Origin: Prosthecobacter dejongeii
GTDB lineage: Bacteria > Verrucomicrobiota > Verrucomicrobiia > Verrucomicrobiales > Verrucomicrobiaceae
DNA: 64,000 bases
Direction of reading: 5' to 3'
NCBI RefSeq assembly: GCF_014203045.1
Contig: NZ_JACHIF010000012.1
Location: forward strand, 62,001-126,000
Part shown: positions 35,884 to 45,472 of the stretch, in pieces
Layout of the letters: each line of letters opens with the position of its first letter
Numbering within the stretch: position 1 is the first letter of the stretch
Notes under the pieces: model-generated
Told to the model about the DNA's origin: nothing
What the model saw: only the letters and a program-made list of their open reading frames with translations
Database searches by the model: none
Program-made: the position numbers and the translations under genes

Positions 35884-37083
35884 ATGTCTCGATTGCGCAT
35901 CCTGATCCTTGTCGAAAATCTGCCCGTGCCGCTGGATCGGCGCGTTTGGCAGGAAGCCTGCGCCCTGAGAGATGCGGGTCATGAGGTCACCGTCATCTGC
36001 CCCCAGATGCGTGGCTACACCGCACCCGAAGAGGTATTGGAAGGCATTCAGATCTATCGCCACTGGATCAGTGCTGAAGCACGCGGCATCCGGGGTTTCA
36101 TCCTGGAATACACCACCGCTCTGTGGGGCGAACTGGGCTGCGCGCTAAAAGCCTGGCGGCGCAGCGGATTCGATGTGATTCACCTGTGCAACCCTCCGGA
36201 TCTGCTGTTCCTCATCGCACTGCCTTTCAAACTATTGGGCGGGGTCAAAGTCATCTACGATGTGCATGATCTGTGGCCAGAAATGTTTGAGGCTAAGTTT
36301 GGCAAACGTGGCCTGCTCTACTGGGCCGTACGCGTCGCGGAGCGCTGCACCCTGGCCCTGGCTGATGCGGTGATGGCGACGAACCAAAGCGTGCTCTCCA
36401 CCGTGAAAAAACGCGGGCGCAAAAAAGATGATGAGGTCTTCATCGTACGCACCGCACCGAACAAGCTGCCCACCGATCTACCCGCAGACCCAAAGCTGAA
36501 GAACGGGCGGCGTTTTCTCGTCGGTTACATCGGCGTCATGGGTAATGCAGATGGCGTGCATTACCTCATCGAGGCCGCTCATCACATCGTCCATGAGCGT
36601 GGGCGGCAGGATGTGCAGTTCGTCCTCATGGGCAGCGGCCCCGAATATGCGGAGCTGGTGAAACAGCGCGATGAACTGGGCCTGCAAGAGCAGGTAGCGA
36701 TGCCGGGCCGGGTCTCGAACGAGTTCCTCTTCACCGCCTTAAAAACCATGGATCTCGGCGTGGCCTGCGACCCCATCAACGACTACAACGACCACTGCAC
36801 GATGAACAAAACGCTGGAATACATGGCCTTTGCCAAAGCCCAGGTCATGTTCGGCACACGTGAAGGGCGCTACTCCGCTGGAGATGCCGCGCTCTATGTG
36901 ATGGAAAACTCCGCGAAGCGTCTAGGAGATGCCGTTTTGGAACTGCTGGATGATGAACCCCGCCGAATGGAGATGGGACGGATCGGCCAGGAGCGGCTGA
37001 CCACGGAGCTGAGCTGGGAACGCAGTGTGGTGCAGCTCCTCCAGACCTATGAAAGGGCCATGACGGACACTGCCAGCGTTTAA
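35884..37083 (+). CDS. GT4-family glycosyltransferase
   Basis: 399 residues, the usual GT-B length. N-terminal RILILVENLPVPLDRRVWQEA and DVIHLCNPPDLLF, a central VIYDVHDLWPEMF, then the donor-binding half with VGYIGVMGNADGVHYLIEA and LMGSGPEYAELV. Such enzymes add sugars from nucleotide donors during polysaccharide or lipid-linked glycan synthesis. Its neighbours (GH-GT2 fusion, deacetylase-like gene) fit an exopolysaccharide theme, although they are not a classical cluster. Confidence 0.88.
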   Translation: MSRLRILILVENLPVPLDRRVWQEACALRDAGHEVTVICPQMRGYTAPEEVLEGIQIYRHWISAEARGIRGFILEYTTALWGELGCALKAWRRSGFDVIHLCNPPDLLFLIALPFKLLGGVKVIYDVHDLWPEMFEAKFGKRGLLYWAVRVAERCTLALADAVMATNQSVLSTVKKRGRKKDDEVFIVRTAPNKLPTDLPADPKLKNGRRFLVGYIGVMGNADGVHYLIEAAHHIVHERGRQDVQFVLMGSGPEYAELVKQRDELGLQEQVAMPGRVSNEFLFTALKTMDLGVACDPINDYNDHCTMNKTLEYMAFAKAQVMFGTREGRYSAGDAALYVMENSAKRLGDAVLELLDDEPRRMEMGRIGQERLTTELSWERSVVQLLQTYERAMTDTASV

Positions 37084-37119
37084 GCTCGCTTCTGCGTTCG
37101 CTTCGTGGATGATGCGCCG

Positions 37120-38112
37120 ATGAAATCTGCGGAAAAGACCGCTCTCTACCGCGAACTGGCCAAGCTGACTCAGGCGGACTTTCACCTCGACCGATCCCTA
37201 ACCCTGCTGCTGTCACAAAAGAGCAGTCCTGGCAGACGAGCCTATCTGGAGGGCATGCAACGAGGCTTGGCGGAAGGGAAAAGTTTGGCCGAATCCATCC
37301 AAGAGCATAACCAAAAGCTCGTCACTGGCCTGGAGGTAGCCTTGATCGAGGCGGGTGAGCGCAGTGGCAAACTGAACGCAGCCTTCAATCACCTCGCACG
37401 TTATTTTGCCTCTGCAGACGGGGCTGCACGGCAGATGCGTGGGGCCATGATCTACCCCATGGTGCTGCTGCATCTGGCCATCGTGCTGCCAGAAATTCCC
37501 ACCGCCTTTGTCGCCACTGAGGGGCCAGGATTTTTCAGCCGGGTATTGCTCTGGTTTTTACTTTTGTGGGTGGTCTTGGCAGCCTCTTATTTTCTCTGGC
37601 ACTGGCTCACGCAAAAGGGGCTAGAGTCGGCAAAGGTGGATCGGGCGCTGAAACGCCTGCCGTGGATCGGCCCGGCGCGGCAGCACTGGGCTCTGGCGCG
37701 CTTTTGTCAGGTCTTTCATGCTGGCCTGCTGGCCGCCCTCCCCATGTCCGCCATCTGCCGTCTAGCGGGCGAGGCCTCGCAATCCGGCAGCCTCAAAAAA
37801 GCCGCCTTCGCGGCGGCGGGTCGCATCGAAACGAAAGGCGAATCACTGGCCACTTCCTTAGCGCAGGAAGAAGGTTTTGATCCCCTATTCTTAAACATGC
37901 TCGCCACGGCGGAGGAAGTGGGCCAACTGGATGAAGAAATGGCCCGTTGCGCCAGCGCGGAAACACTCAGCGCGGCCGAGGCGATGGAGCGCGCCACCCT
38001 GTGGTTGCCAAAAATCGGCTACGCCATCGTGGTCCTCTTTGTGGTCAGCCGCATCATTACGATGTTGCAGGGTTACTACGGGGGCATGTTGCGGCAACTG
38101 GACAGCTTGTGA
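37120..38112 (+). CDS. GspF/PilC-like type II secretion family protein (orphan)
   Basis: 330 residues from ATG 37120; an ATG at 37105 is also in frame. Two T2SSF-type helical domains are visible: about residues 10-95 (ending LIEAGERSGKLNAAF) and about 180-265 (ending LATAEEVGQLDEEM). Transmembrane helices are near 110-165 and at the C-terminus. GspF/PilC is the inner-membrane platform of type II secretion or type IV pili. It is somewhat shorter than typical 400-residue members and stands without other secretion genes. Possible partners are the dispersed pseudopilins. Confidence 0.8.
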   Translation: MKSAEKTALYRELAKLTQADFHLDRSLTLLLSQKSSPGRRAYLEGMQRGLAEGKSLAESIQEHNQKLVTGLEVALIEAGERSGKLNAAFNHLARYFASADGAARQMRGAMIYPMVLLHLAIVLPEIPTAFVATEGPGFFSRVLLWFLLLWVVLAASYFLWHWLTQKGLESAKVDRALKRLPWIGPARQHWALARFCQVFHAGLLAALPMSAICRLAGEASQSGSLKKAAFAAAGRIETKGESLATSLAQEEGFDPLFLNMLATAEEVGQLDEEMARCASAETLSAAEAMERATLWLPKIGYAIVVLFVVSRIITMLQGYYGGMLRQLDSL

Positions 38113-38201
38113 ATTTCACAGGTCTTTGCTTGCCGTGAGGGCTGGCTTTCGCAAGACTCACGCGTGCTTACCCGTTAGACAGGGTCCTGCATCTTCATTC
38201 T

Positions 38202-39476
38202 ATGAATCGCTCCACCCTTACCCTCGTCAGTGGTTCGCTCCTCACGGCAGCCAGCCTTTCCGCCCAGACCCCAGGAGAATGGGGCCAGTTCCGGGGTCCT
38301 AACAGCAATGGCACCGCCCCTGCGGCCAAAGTCAGCAACTGGAAGGCAGCCAACATCAAGACCCTGTGGAAGACGGAGACCCCCACGGGCTTCAGCTCCT
38401 TTGCCGTCGCAGGGGCCAAGGCCTTCACCATCATCACCGGTGAAACCGATGGCAATACCGGCGAAGTCTTGGTGGCTCTGGACGTGCGTAGCGGCAAAGA
38501 AGCTTGGAGAAAACCCCTGACCGTGATCGGCAAATACGATGGCGGTGGGAATGACGGCGCTAAAGACAACAAAGGCGGGGATGGCCCCCGCTCCACCCCC
38601 GTGGTGAATGGCGACAAAGTGTACGCCATTGATGCCAACCTGGGCGTGTTCTGCTTTGAAGCTGCCACGGGCAAACCCGTGTGGAATCACGATGTGATGA
38701 AGGACAACGCCGGCGTGCAGATCAAATGGCAGAATGCCGCCTCTCCCGTCATTGATGGCGATATTCTGCTCATGTGCGGTGGCGGTGAAGGCCAGGCCCT
38801 GCTGGGTCTAAACAAGAACACTGGAAAAGTCGTCTGGAAGGGTGAGAACGACAAAATGACCCATGCGACGCCCGTCATTGCCGACATCCACGGCGTGCAC
38901 CAGGCCATCTTTTTCACCCAGGTGGGCCTCGTGGGTGTGAATCCTGCGGATGGCAAAGTACTGTGGCGTGGGGACTTCCCTTTTAAAGTCTCCACAGCGG
39001 CGAGCCCGGTGGTGTATGAAGACATCGTCTATTGCTCTGCCGGTTACGGTGTCGGCGCAGGTGCTTTCAAGATCAGCAAGAGCGGCAGCGACCTGAGCGC
39101 GGAGCAAATCTGGCGGCGCGAAAATGAATGCTTCAATCACTGGAGCACGCCCGTGGTGAAAGATGGCTACCTCTACGGCATGTTCAGCTTCAAAGAATAC
39201 GGCAACGGCCCTCTGGCCTGTGTGGACATCAAGACAGGTAAGGATGTCTGGAAGGAAGCCGGATTCGGCCCTGGCCAGGTCATTCTCTCTGGCGATAAAG
39301 TCATCGCCCTCAGCGACAAAGGCGAAATCGTCGTCGTAGAAGCCAATCCCGAAAAATACGTGGAGCTCAAGCGCGAAGACGTTCTGGCTGGTAAGGTGTG
39401 GAGCTACCCTGTCCTGGCTTATGACCGCCTCTTTGCCCGCAGCACGGAAGAGGGTGTGTGCTTGGAGATTCAGTAA
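38202..39476 (+). CDS. secreted PQQ-type beta-propeller protein
   Basis: 424 residues. Signal peptide ending near ASLSAQ, then GEWGQFRGPNSNG, the usual start of these proteins. Repeated blades follow, with patterns such as VLVALDVRSGKEAWR, VFCFEAATGKPVW, ALLGLNKNTGKVVW and CVDIKTGKDVW, characteristic of PQQ-like (BamB/quinoprotein) repeats. No dehydrogenase domain was seen, so a binding or structural role is more likely than catalysis. Abundant in planctomycetes and verrucomicrobia. Confidence 0.85.
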   Translation: MNRSTLTLVSGSLLTAASLSAQTPGEWGQFRGPNSNGTAPAAKVSNWKAANIKTLWKTETPTGFSSFAVAGAKAFTIITGETDGNTGEVLVALDVRSGKEAWRKPLTVIGKYDGGGNDGAKDNKGGDGPRSTPVVNGDKVYAIDANLGVFCFEAATGKPVWNHDVMKDNAGVQIKWQNAASPVIDGDILLMCGGGEGQALLGLNKNTGKVVWKGENDKMTHATPVIADIHGVHQAIFFTQVGLVGVNPADGKVLWRGDFPFKVSTAASPVVYEDIVYCSAGYGVGAGAFKISKSGSDLSAEQIWRRENECFNHWSTPVVKDGYLYGMFSFKEYGNGPLACVDIKTGKDVWKEAGFGPGQVILSGDKVIALSDKGEIVVVEANPEKYVELKREDVLAGKVWSYPVLAYDRLFARSTEEGVCLEIQ

Positions 39477-39480
39477 ATCT

Positions 39481-42400
39481 TTACTCCAGACTTGGAGACG
39501 GAATAACCCGCGTCGTATTCGGCGCGGGTTTTTTTTGGTCGGCCGCTGGGGCCTGAAATCCTCTCGCCTCCTGATTCAGCCCTAAAACTTCATATCGTCG
39601 CAGAAGCAGAGCCTCCAGCGGCTGACGCAATTCGGGCTTCAACGCCGTGGCCATCATGTCCCAGGTTGCTTGATTTTTTACGCCACTCCAGAGAGTGAAG
39701 AACTGCATGAGAGCCACCTCGGAAAACTCTCGTTTGCAGAAAGCCGCCACCACTTCTTTCGCGCTGGCTCGCACTTGAGGATGTTCCACGGCCCAGTCCG
39801 TTCCCTTGGCAAAAAGACTGGTGAGGACCAGTTCCATGCTTTCATAGGCCAGATCTCGCGCAGGCCGTGTGCGCAAGATGTAATCCTTCGCAAAACGCTG
39901 CCCGCGCTCACTCTGCAAAATTTCGTTCAGCGTCTTCGCGAGTACGTTCCCCGCCAGAGCATGGACGATGGGCCCGATCCACTTATCCCGTGAGACGAGA
40001 GGCCGGGCTTTGCCAAAAAGCGCCGTCAGCCACTCCGTTGCCTGCGCTTGAGTCCAACTCTGTGCCAAGCTGCGCGCGACGAATTCCGAATGCAGTTTTT
40101 GCTGGGTGTGGTCAGCCACCCCGTCGTGGTTCTCCAAAGCTTTGACCGCCTCCTGCCACATCTTTTGCCGTGCTGATGGCGTTTCCTCAGCCATGCCAGC
40201 AACCAGCCATACCTCAATCTTGTGCCTAAGCAAAAGTCCAGAGTCTTCTTGGAGCGATTCTAACAGCTTGGCCTGAGGTTGTTCTAGAGGCGGGCGCATC
40301 CGTAGCTTCTGCCGCACTAACTCGAGAATAGGAATGGCCCGCGTGGGCTGCTGACTAGCCTCCAAAGCTTGAGCCCAGGCGACCACCGTCGCACGCAGCA
40401 CCGCATCAGTCTCTGCCCCTCCCAGGGCCGCCCATTGATCGAGACAGACCATGGTGGAATTGATTTCCGCCTCTGGCAGGCCCGCCGTGGGCTGCACCTG
40501 AGTGACCGCCTGGGTCAGTGACTGCCGGGCCTGGTGGTCATGCCCGGCAAAGTGAAAGGCCATGGCTGTGCGCACGGCTGTGTTGCGATCATCCGCACCC
40601 AAAAAATGCTGCACCCGCACAGCACGGTCCAGGTCTGGGATGTCCTCAGGCCGCACTTTGAGGCAATTCAGGCTTCGCGTGATGGGCAGATAGTGCTGAT
40701 TTAGCAGCAACCGATCTCCCGTGGCCATACCCGTGCGCACGATCTCCGGCGGGCGGTTAGCCATCATGAGATCAAACCAAGCATTCGCATGCTCCATATC
40801 CCCCAAGGTCAGATGCCCCCGCCACAATTGGAACATGGCTAGGCTTTTCCACGGTTCCGCTGGATTGCGCGCCACCTGTTCCCAGGTGGTGAGAGCATCT
40901 TTCCTTTTTTGCAGCGCCTCCAGACAAGCTGCATATTTATAAAGGCACTCCGCTTTCACATCCGCCCGGTTGAGGTATTTCTCATAGATCGCCAGGGCTT
41001 CCGTGGGCTTACCCACACTAAAAAAGTCATCCGCCTTGGCCAAAGGTGTGGCAGGCGCTTTCACATCCCGTTCACGTAATTCAAAGCGTGCGAGGCTGGA
41101 CTCGACAGGCAGCAGCAGGCTAAAACGGGCCTTCGACAAAGTGCGAGTCAGCTCAAAAATACGTGTGTAATTCAGTGGGTTGCTGCCATTGAGGCTGAAA
41201 GAAAGATCCCCATTTTCATACCGACAGCGAAGCGTCAGGTGGGGGCTGCGGCGGACTTCCAGGGGAACCAGAGCGTAGGCTAAGGGCACGTCTTCAGACA
41301 TGATGGTCATGACCTGGACCTTTTCAGGATTTTCAAAATCAGGTTGATACTGCCGAAAGCGCTCCGCCTGGAAAACGCGAAACTGCACATCCTCAAGCTG
41401 GGGGATGATGAGGGTAAGCCCAAAGGCCTTCGCCTCCTGCCAAGTCTCATGCAGCTCCATTTCTAATTCCACAGCCCCTTCCACATCCAAGGGACTGAAG
41501 AGGGTGCTCCACGTTTGACCTGCGACAGCAGGCACCGCATGCAATTCCCCGAGCTTGGCCACCCAGCCCTTGGTCTGGAAAATAACCTGTGCAGACTCTG
41601 GCGTGATGGGCCCGTGCAGGCTGGCCACCGTCTGCCAGGCTGCCTCCCGCGCCCGCCAACGGTTCAATAACAGAGAGCTATCTGGATGTTTTTTCGAGAT
41701 GAGAGCCCGGATCAAAACCTGGATCCTTTTGGAGTCAGCTTCACTCAGTCTTGGGGCTTCCAGCAGATCCTCGACCGTATGATACGTGCGTTTGAGCACA
41801 TCTTCCCGGAGGTAACGCTCCAGCACGGTATCCACTCGATGCATTTGATCCAGCAAACCATCCGTCAGCGCTAGCCGATCCGGTGTCCATTCTTCCGCTG
41901 TCAGTTGACGATTGATCTGCGAGAGTAGGTTTGACTTCTTTTTGCTCCACTGCATGCGGCTGGTGGTCCACACGGAAATACTCAGAGCCAAAAGCGCTAC
42001 CGCAGCGGCACCGAGAGCCCAGGGATAACGGCGGAAGTAGAGGTAACAGACTTCCAGGAGATCTGGATTCTTGGCCCGAATCGGGCGGCCATCCAGAAAA
42101 CGCTCCAGATCTTCCGCCATGGAGGTGCCATTCGCATAGCGGCCTTCTGGGGTCTTCTGCATAGCCCGCCAGCAGATGGCATCCAGTTCCTTGCGCGGAG
42201 ACTTCACCACGGTGGACAAACGGGGCGGTAGGTCATCCTCATGGAGGCGGGTGATGATCTGGGAGGCCAATCCCGTGCGCGGCAGGCGGCCAGAAAGCAG
42301 CTCAAACAGCATCACTCCGCAGGCATGAACATCCGTCGCTGGGGCTGGTTCTCCCAGGGTGGGGTCCACCTGTTCAGGTGCAAGGTAAGCCACTGTGCCA

Positions 42401-43038
42401 GCTAGCTCCCCATCATGCGTCAGGCGGATGTCCTGCTGCCAAGCCTGATTTTGCGCTAAGCCAAAGTCCAGCAGGATAGGCTCGTCACCTAGCACCATAA
42501 TGTTACCCGGTTTCAAATCCCGGTGCGTGATGCCGGAAGCATGCGCCACCCCGACTGAGCGAGTGATCTTGGCCATCATCTGGGCGATTTCCGTGGGCTT
42601 TCGCGATCTTTCCTTCGCCCAAACATGAAGCGGCACCCCGTCTAAAAAATCCATGACCAGCCAAGCCAGATCCCCCTCACACCCAAAGTCATGGACTGGG
42701 ACAATGTTCGGGTGGCGCAACTGAGCCATCACGGTGGCCTCGTTTTGAAAACGCGCCATCGCTCGGGGATCGCAACACAATTTGGGAGCGAGAAACTTGA
42801 TGGCGGCCCAGCGCTGCAGCTCGCGATGCCAGGCTTTGTACACCACGCCCATTCCTCCTGTACCTACGAAAGCCCAACGTTCGTATTGAGGAAGAATTTT
42901 TTCCAGAACCTCCTTTGAAATCCATCCACCCTCAGGTAACCGACCCGAGCCAGCTTCATTGGGAGTTAAATCTTTTTCAACGATGGCCTGAAAAGAGGGT
43001 ATCCCATCTTCGTTGGGAGGTAACGGCTCTGGGTTCAT
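39481..43038 (-). CDS. membrane Ser/Thr protein kinase with C-terminal helical repeats
   Basis: 1185 residues. Kinase domain about 50-320: glycine loop GTGGMG (59-64), Lys81, HRDLKPGN (172-179), DFG (191-193), APE-type AYLAPEQ (218-223). A transmembrane helix (about 338-360) follows, then a long outer part with TPR-like stretches (for example SVGKPTEALAIYEKYLNR). It is divergent from the sigma-factor gene at 43145, a pairing known for kinase-associated ECF sigma groups in planctomycetes and verrucomicrobia. It probably controls that sigma factor by phosphorylation (inference). A plus-strand terminator lies inside its 3' end. Confidence 0.9.
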   Translation of the reverse strand: MNPEPLPPNEDGIPSFQAIVEKDLTPNEAGSGRLPEGGWISKEVLEKILPQYERWAFVGTGGMGVVYKAWHRELQRWAAIKFLAPKLCCDPRAMARFQNEATVMAQLRHPNIVPVHDFGCEGDLAWLVMDFLDGVPLHVWAKERSRKPTEIAQMMAKITRSVGVAHASGITHRDLKPGNIMVLGDEPILLDFGLAQNQAWQQDIRLTHDGELAGTVAYLAPEQVDPTLGEPAPATDVHACGVMLFELLSGRLPRTGLASQIITRLHEDDLPPRLSTVVKSPRKELDAICWRAMQKTPEGRYANGTSMAEDLERFLDGRPIRAKNPDLLEVCYLYFRRYPWALGAAAVALLALSISVWTTSRMQWSKKKSNLLSQINRQLTAEEWTPDRLALTDGLLDQMHRVDTVLERYLREDVLKRTYHTVEDLLEAPRLSEADSKRIQVLIRALISKKHPDSSLLLNRWRAREAAWQTVASLHGPITPESAQVIFQTKGWVAKLGELHAVPAVAGQTWSTLFSPLDVEGAVELEMELHETWQEAKAFGLTLIIPQLEDVQFRVFQAERFRQYQPDFENPEKVQVMTIMSEDVPLAYALVPLEVRRSPHLTLRCRYENGDLSFSLNGSNPLNYTRIFELTRTLSKARFSLLLPVESSLARFELRERDVKAPATPLAKADDFFSVGKPTEALAIYEKYLNRADVKAECLYKYAACLEALQKRKDALTTWEQVARNPAEPWKSLAMFQLWRGHLTLGDMEHANAWFDLMMANRPPEIVRTGMATGDRLLLNQHYLPITRSLNCLKVRPEDIPDLDRAVRVQHFLGADDRNTAVRTAMAFHFAGHDHQARQSLTQAVTQVQPTAGLPEAEINSTMVCLDQWAALGGAETDAVLRATVVAWAQALEASQQPTRAIPILELVRQKLRMRPPLEQPQAKLLESLQEDSGLLLRHKIEVWLVAGMAEETPSARQKMWQEAVKALENHDGVADHTQQKLHSEFVARSLAQSWTQAQATEWLTALFGKARPLVSRDKWIGPIVHALAGNVLAKTLNEILQSERGQRFAKDYILRTRPARDLAYESMELVLTSLFAKGTDWAVEHPQVRASAKEVVAAFCKREFSEVALMQFFTLWSGVKNQATWDMMATALKPELRQPLEALLLRRYEVLGLNQEARGFQAPAADQKKPAPNTTRVIPSPSLE
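39505..39536 (+). terminator. intrinsic terminator of the beta-propeller gene
   Basis: AACCCGCG (39505-39512) pairs with CGCGGGTT (39523-39530) across a 10-base loop, and the T run spans 39529-39536. It starts 29 bases after the plus-strand stop codon at 39476 and overlaps the 3' coding end of the kinase gene on the other strand. Confidence 0.85.
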
Positions 43039-43144
43039 TCTGTTAAGAGGGACGTAGGTATTCCGTAATCCTTAGCAGAAAAACTGTATCATTCTTGCAT
43101 CAATCCGGTATTCCCCTTTGATTACGCCAATTTAGTTCCCCCCA

Positions 43145-43882
43145 ATGTCCATCTTTCCCGTCAACGATGGTTTTCCTGAGACCAGCCTCACTCTCGTGGG
43201 GAGGTTACGCAGTACTGATGACTCCCTGAGAGAAGAAGCTATACGCCTCGTCGCCAGGCGCTACTGGCTTCCCCTTTATGAATTTTCCCGTAGAACGGGG
43301 CTCAATGAGCATGCATCAGCCGATGCAGTGCAGGATTTTTTCCAACACATCCTCACCAATGCGGAGGGCTTCGCCACCTACGATGGTCAGCAGGGACGTC
43401 TGCGCACATGGATCATCACCATCTTCCGCCGCCGGGTTTCCAGCAGCCTCGCCCGCCAGCACACCCAGAGTCGAGGGGGCGGCATTGAGCACGTGCCGCT
43501 GGACTTCGTCTTGGCGGAATCCACCTACTTGGAGCATGCGGATCAGGACCAAGACGATCCCGAACGCGCTTTTGACCGCAGCTTTGCCCGCCAGCTCTGG
43601 CAACAGGTGCTGGATACCCTGCGCTGCTCATATTCCTACCGCCAGCGGCTCCAGGTTTATGAAACCCTACAACCGCTCATCCTGAGCGAAATCAAAAATC
43701 AGCCCCTCTCCTCGCTGGAGCTTACCCAAAAGGCAGGCCTTTCCAGCGTCACGGATTTTAAGGTCAGCCTGCACCGTCTGCGCAAAGAAGCTGCGCATGA
43801 GTTTCAGCGCCTCGTCCAGCAGACGGTGGAGGGAGATGAGTGGCAGGAAGAAGTGCGTTACCTGCTGCGGCTGGTGAGCTAG
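43145..43882 (+). CDS. ECF-type RNA polymerase sigma factor
   Basis: 245 residues. Region 2-like RYWLPLYEFSRRTGLNEHASADAVQDFFQHIL followed by RLRTWIITIFRRRVSS is a sigma-70 ECF signature. The C-terminal part (SSLELTQKAGLSSVTDFKVSLHRLRKEA) fits the sigma-4 helix-turn-helix of kinase-associated ECF factors. It faces the kinase gene across a 106-base gap containing repeated GGTATTCC motifs. Expected to direct transcription of a regulon, perhaps including its own promoter. Confidence 0.85.
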   Translation: MSIFPVNDGFPETSLTLVGRLRSTDDSLREEAIRLVARRYWLPLYEFSRRTGLNEHASADAVQDFFQHILTNAEGFATYDGQQGRLRTWIITIFRRRVSSSLARQHTQSRGGGIEHVPLDFVLAESTYLEHADQDQDDPERAFDRSFARQLWQQVLDTLRCSYSYRQRLQVYETLQPLILSEIKNQPLSSLELTQKAGLSSVTDFKVSLHRLRKEAAHEFQRLVQQTVEGDEWQEEVRYLLRLVS

Positions 43883-43888
43883 ACCCGC

Positions 43889-44992
43889 CTAGGCCAATAC
43901 GGGGGGCTTGGAATATCGGTAGTCCAGCCAGTCGCTCGGGCTGCCGGTTTGACCATCTTCGGCAGCGTGGACCAGATTCACCAGCTCACGGGCGGTGACG
44001 AAGTGGTAATGAAACCCCGGCGTGGAACGCGCCATCTCTGCCAGGCCCTGGTAAAACTGCTGCGCTGCTTTCCCCAAAAGAGCACGGTAATTCTTGGGGA
44101 TGCCCGCGTGGGTATGCAGCTTGATGAAGACCCAGGGAGCACCGTTTTTCACCCGAGGGCAAAGCTCCAGCCACAAACGCGCACGGGCCGCCGTGGGGGG
44201 ATTTGCCCCGGTGAGATCACCATTTTCCAGTCGAGGCAGCAGGCCCCATTTCCTGCGGCCCCAGTTCAGTCCTAGGGGGCCCTGGATGAGGAGCAGATGA
44301 TCGTCTTTTTCCCGCAAAGGTGCTGTTTTACCCGCCTCCACGACTACCCCGGTGTTGTGCGATTTAGCGCAGCCATCTTCCCGGGCGTAATAGACAGAAT
44401 TGATCGTCCTCGTTTGGCAGGGGTCCGGCGCACTGGGCATCGTCAGGTCGGCGTAACAGCCCGTGCGCTTCAGCACGCTGAGTTCATTGGAAACCCCACA
44501 CCAGCGGCCATCGGGTCGGGAATTGTCCAGCGCCCAATTACCGTGGATGAAAGCGTAACGTGGACGGCCATCTGACCCGCGTGTGAGCAGGCCATGGCTG
44601 GCTAGGTCGCGCACGCCATCCAGCAGCAGCTTTGTCACGCTCGCCTCGGTGTCGTTGTCATGATGCAGGTGGATCTCCACCTCACTGCCCGTTTGGGCGC
44701 ATAGGCTGGCCACAGGCGCGAGGAGGTCCGCATCGTATTGTTCCACCGGGAAAAAAAAGGTGTGCCGGGGACCGCGCCCCCCACTGTCTGGGTGAGATTT
44801 CACCAGCTCAGGCCAGGCGGCCTGCCAGTCCCCGATGGCCCGCAGAGCCCCCGCTTTATCGGTGTGATGCAGCGGCTCAAAATGATCGCACACGGCGATG
44901 CAGGCATGCAGGGGCTGCCCCGGTGAGATCCGGCCTGAGTGCCGTTCACGAGTGAGGTAAGACCAGAGCCATTGTTCAGCACCACGAAGCAT
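43889..44992 (-). CDS. putative polysaccharide-deacetylase-like protein
   Basis: 367 residues from ATG 44992; a TTG at 45028 would add 12 residues. No signal peptide. His/Asp-rich segments CDHFEPLHH, EIHLHHDNDT, FIHGNWALDN and IKLHTHAG suggest a metal-dependent hydrolase or NodB-like deacetylase fold, but the family is not firmly recognised. SHNTGVVVEAGK is another conserved-looking motif. It overlaps neither neighbour; it converges on the sigma-factor gene with a 6-base gap. Confidence 0.75.
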   Translation of the reverse strand: MLRGAEQWLWSYLTRERHSGRISPGQPLHACIAVCDHFEPLHHTDKAGALRAIGDWQAAWPELVKSHPDSGGRGPRHTFFFPVEQYDADLLAPVASLCAQTGSEVEIHLHHDNDTEASVTKLLLDGVRDLASHGLLTRGSDGRPRYAFIHGNWALDNSRPDGRWCGVSNELSVLKRTGCYADLTMPSAPDPCQTRTINSVYYAREDGCAKSHNTGVVVEAGKTAPLREKDDHLLLIQGPLGLNWGRRKWGLLPRLENGDLTGANPPTAARARLWLELCPRVKNGAPWVFIKLHTHAGIPKNYRALLGKAAQQFYQGLAEMARSTPGFHYHFVTARELVNLVHAAEDGQTGSPSDWLDYRYSKPPVLA

Positions 44993-45063
44993 GGCTGTGC
45001 TGATGCCGCCAGATGCCCCTTTCTGCAAGCCGTCGCAGGAAAAATCGAGGGCAGGCTACCGCC

Positions 45064-45465
45064 TCATTCTGACACCTGATGATAAACCAATTCACTCCCC
45101 TTCAAGTGCAGGTAACGGATTGCCCCTTGGATGTCGTGGCTCGTCATTGAGGGGAGCTGGTAAACGTGGCCTTTGAAGATCCCCGAGGATGGGCTGCAGC
45201 CATCGCGCAAATTTTCCACCGAGGCGGTCTTGTCCCCTGGCACGGCAAAGTCCGCATCCGCCGCACTGGCCACGGCTGCCAGACTGGCGATGTTTTGGGC
45301 ATTGCGCTTGTCCTTTTCATTTTCAGCCCCTTCACGCACGCCGCCAAAGGCGATGATGACCATGCTGCTCATGATCCCCAGGATGGCGATGACCATCAGC
45401 ATCTCCACCAAGCTGAAACCAGCCCGGCGCAGAGGTGTCGTGGAAGGATGGAAACCGATATTCAC
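45064..45465 (-). CDS. prepilin-type (pseudopilin-like) protein, second copy
   Basis: 133 residues, GTG start. Prepilin signal GFSLVEMLMVIAILGIMS with the +5 Glu, then a globular tail containing EKDKRNAQ, SGIFKGHVYQLPS and IQGAIRYLHLKGSELVY, all matching the paralogue at 7087-7518. The matching N-termini support this GTG start. Stand-alone gene upstream of alaS on the opposite strand. Likely processed by a prepilin peptidase encoded elsewhere. Confidence 0.85.
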   Translation of the reverse strand: MNIGFHPSTTPLRRAGFSLVEMLMVIAILGIMSSMVIIAFGGVREGAENEKDKRNAQNIASLAAVASAADADFAVPGDKTASVENLRDGCSPSSGIFKGHVYQLPSMTSHDIQGAIRYLHLKGSELVYHQVSE

Positions 45466-45472
45466 TCTGATA

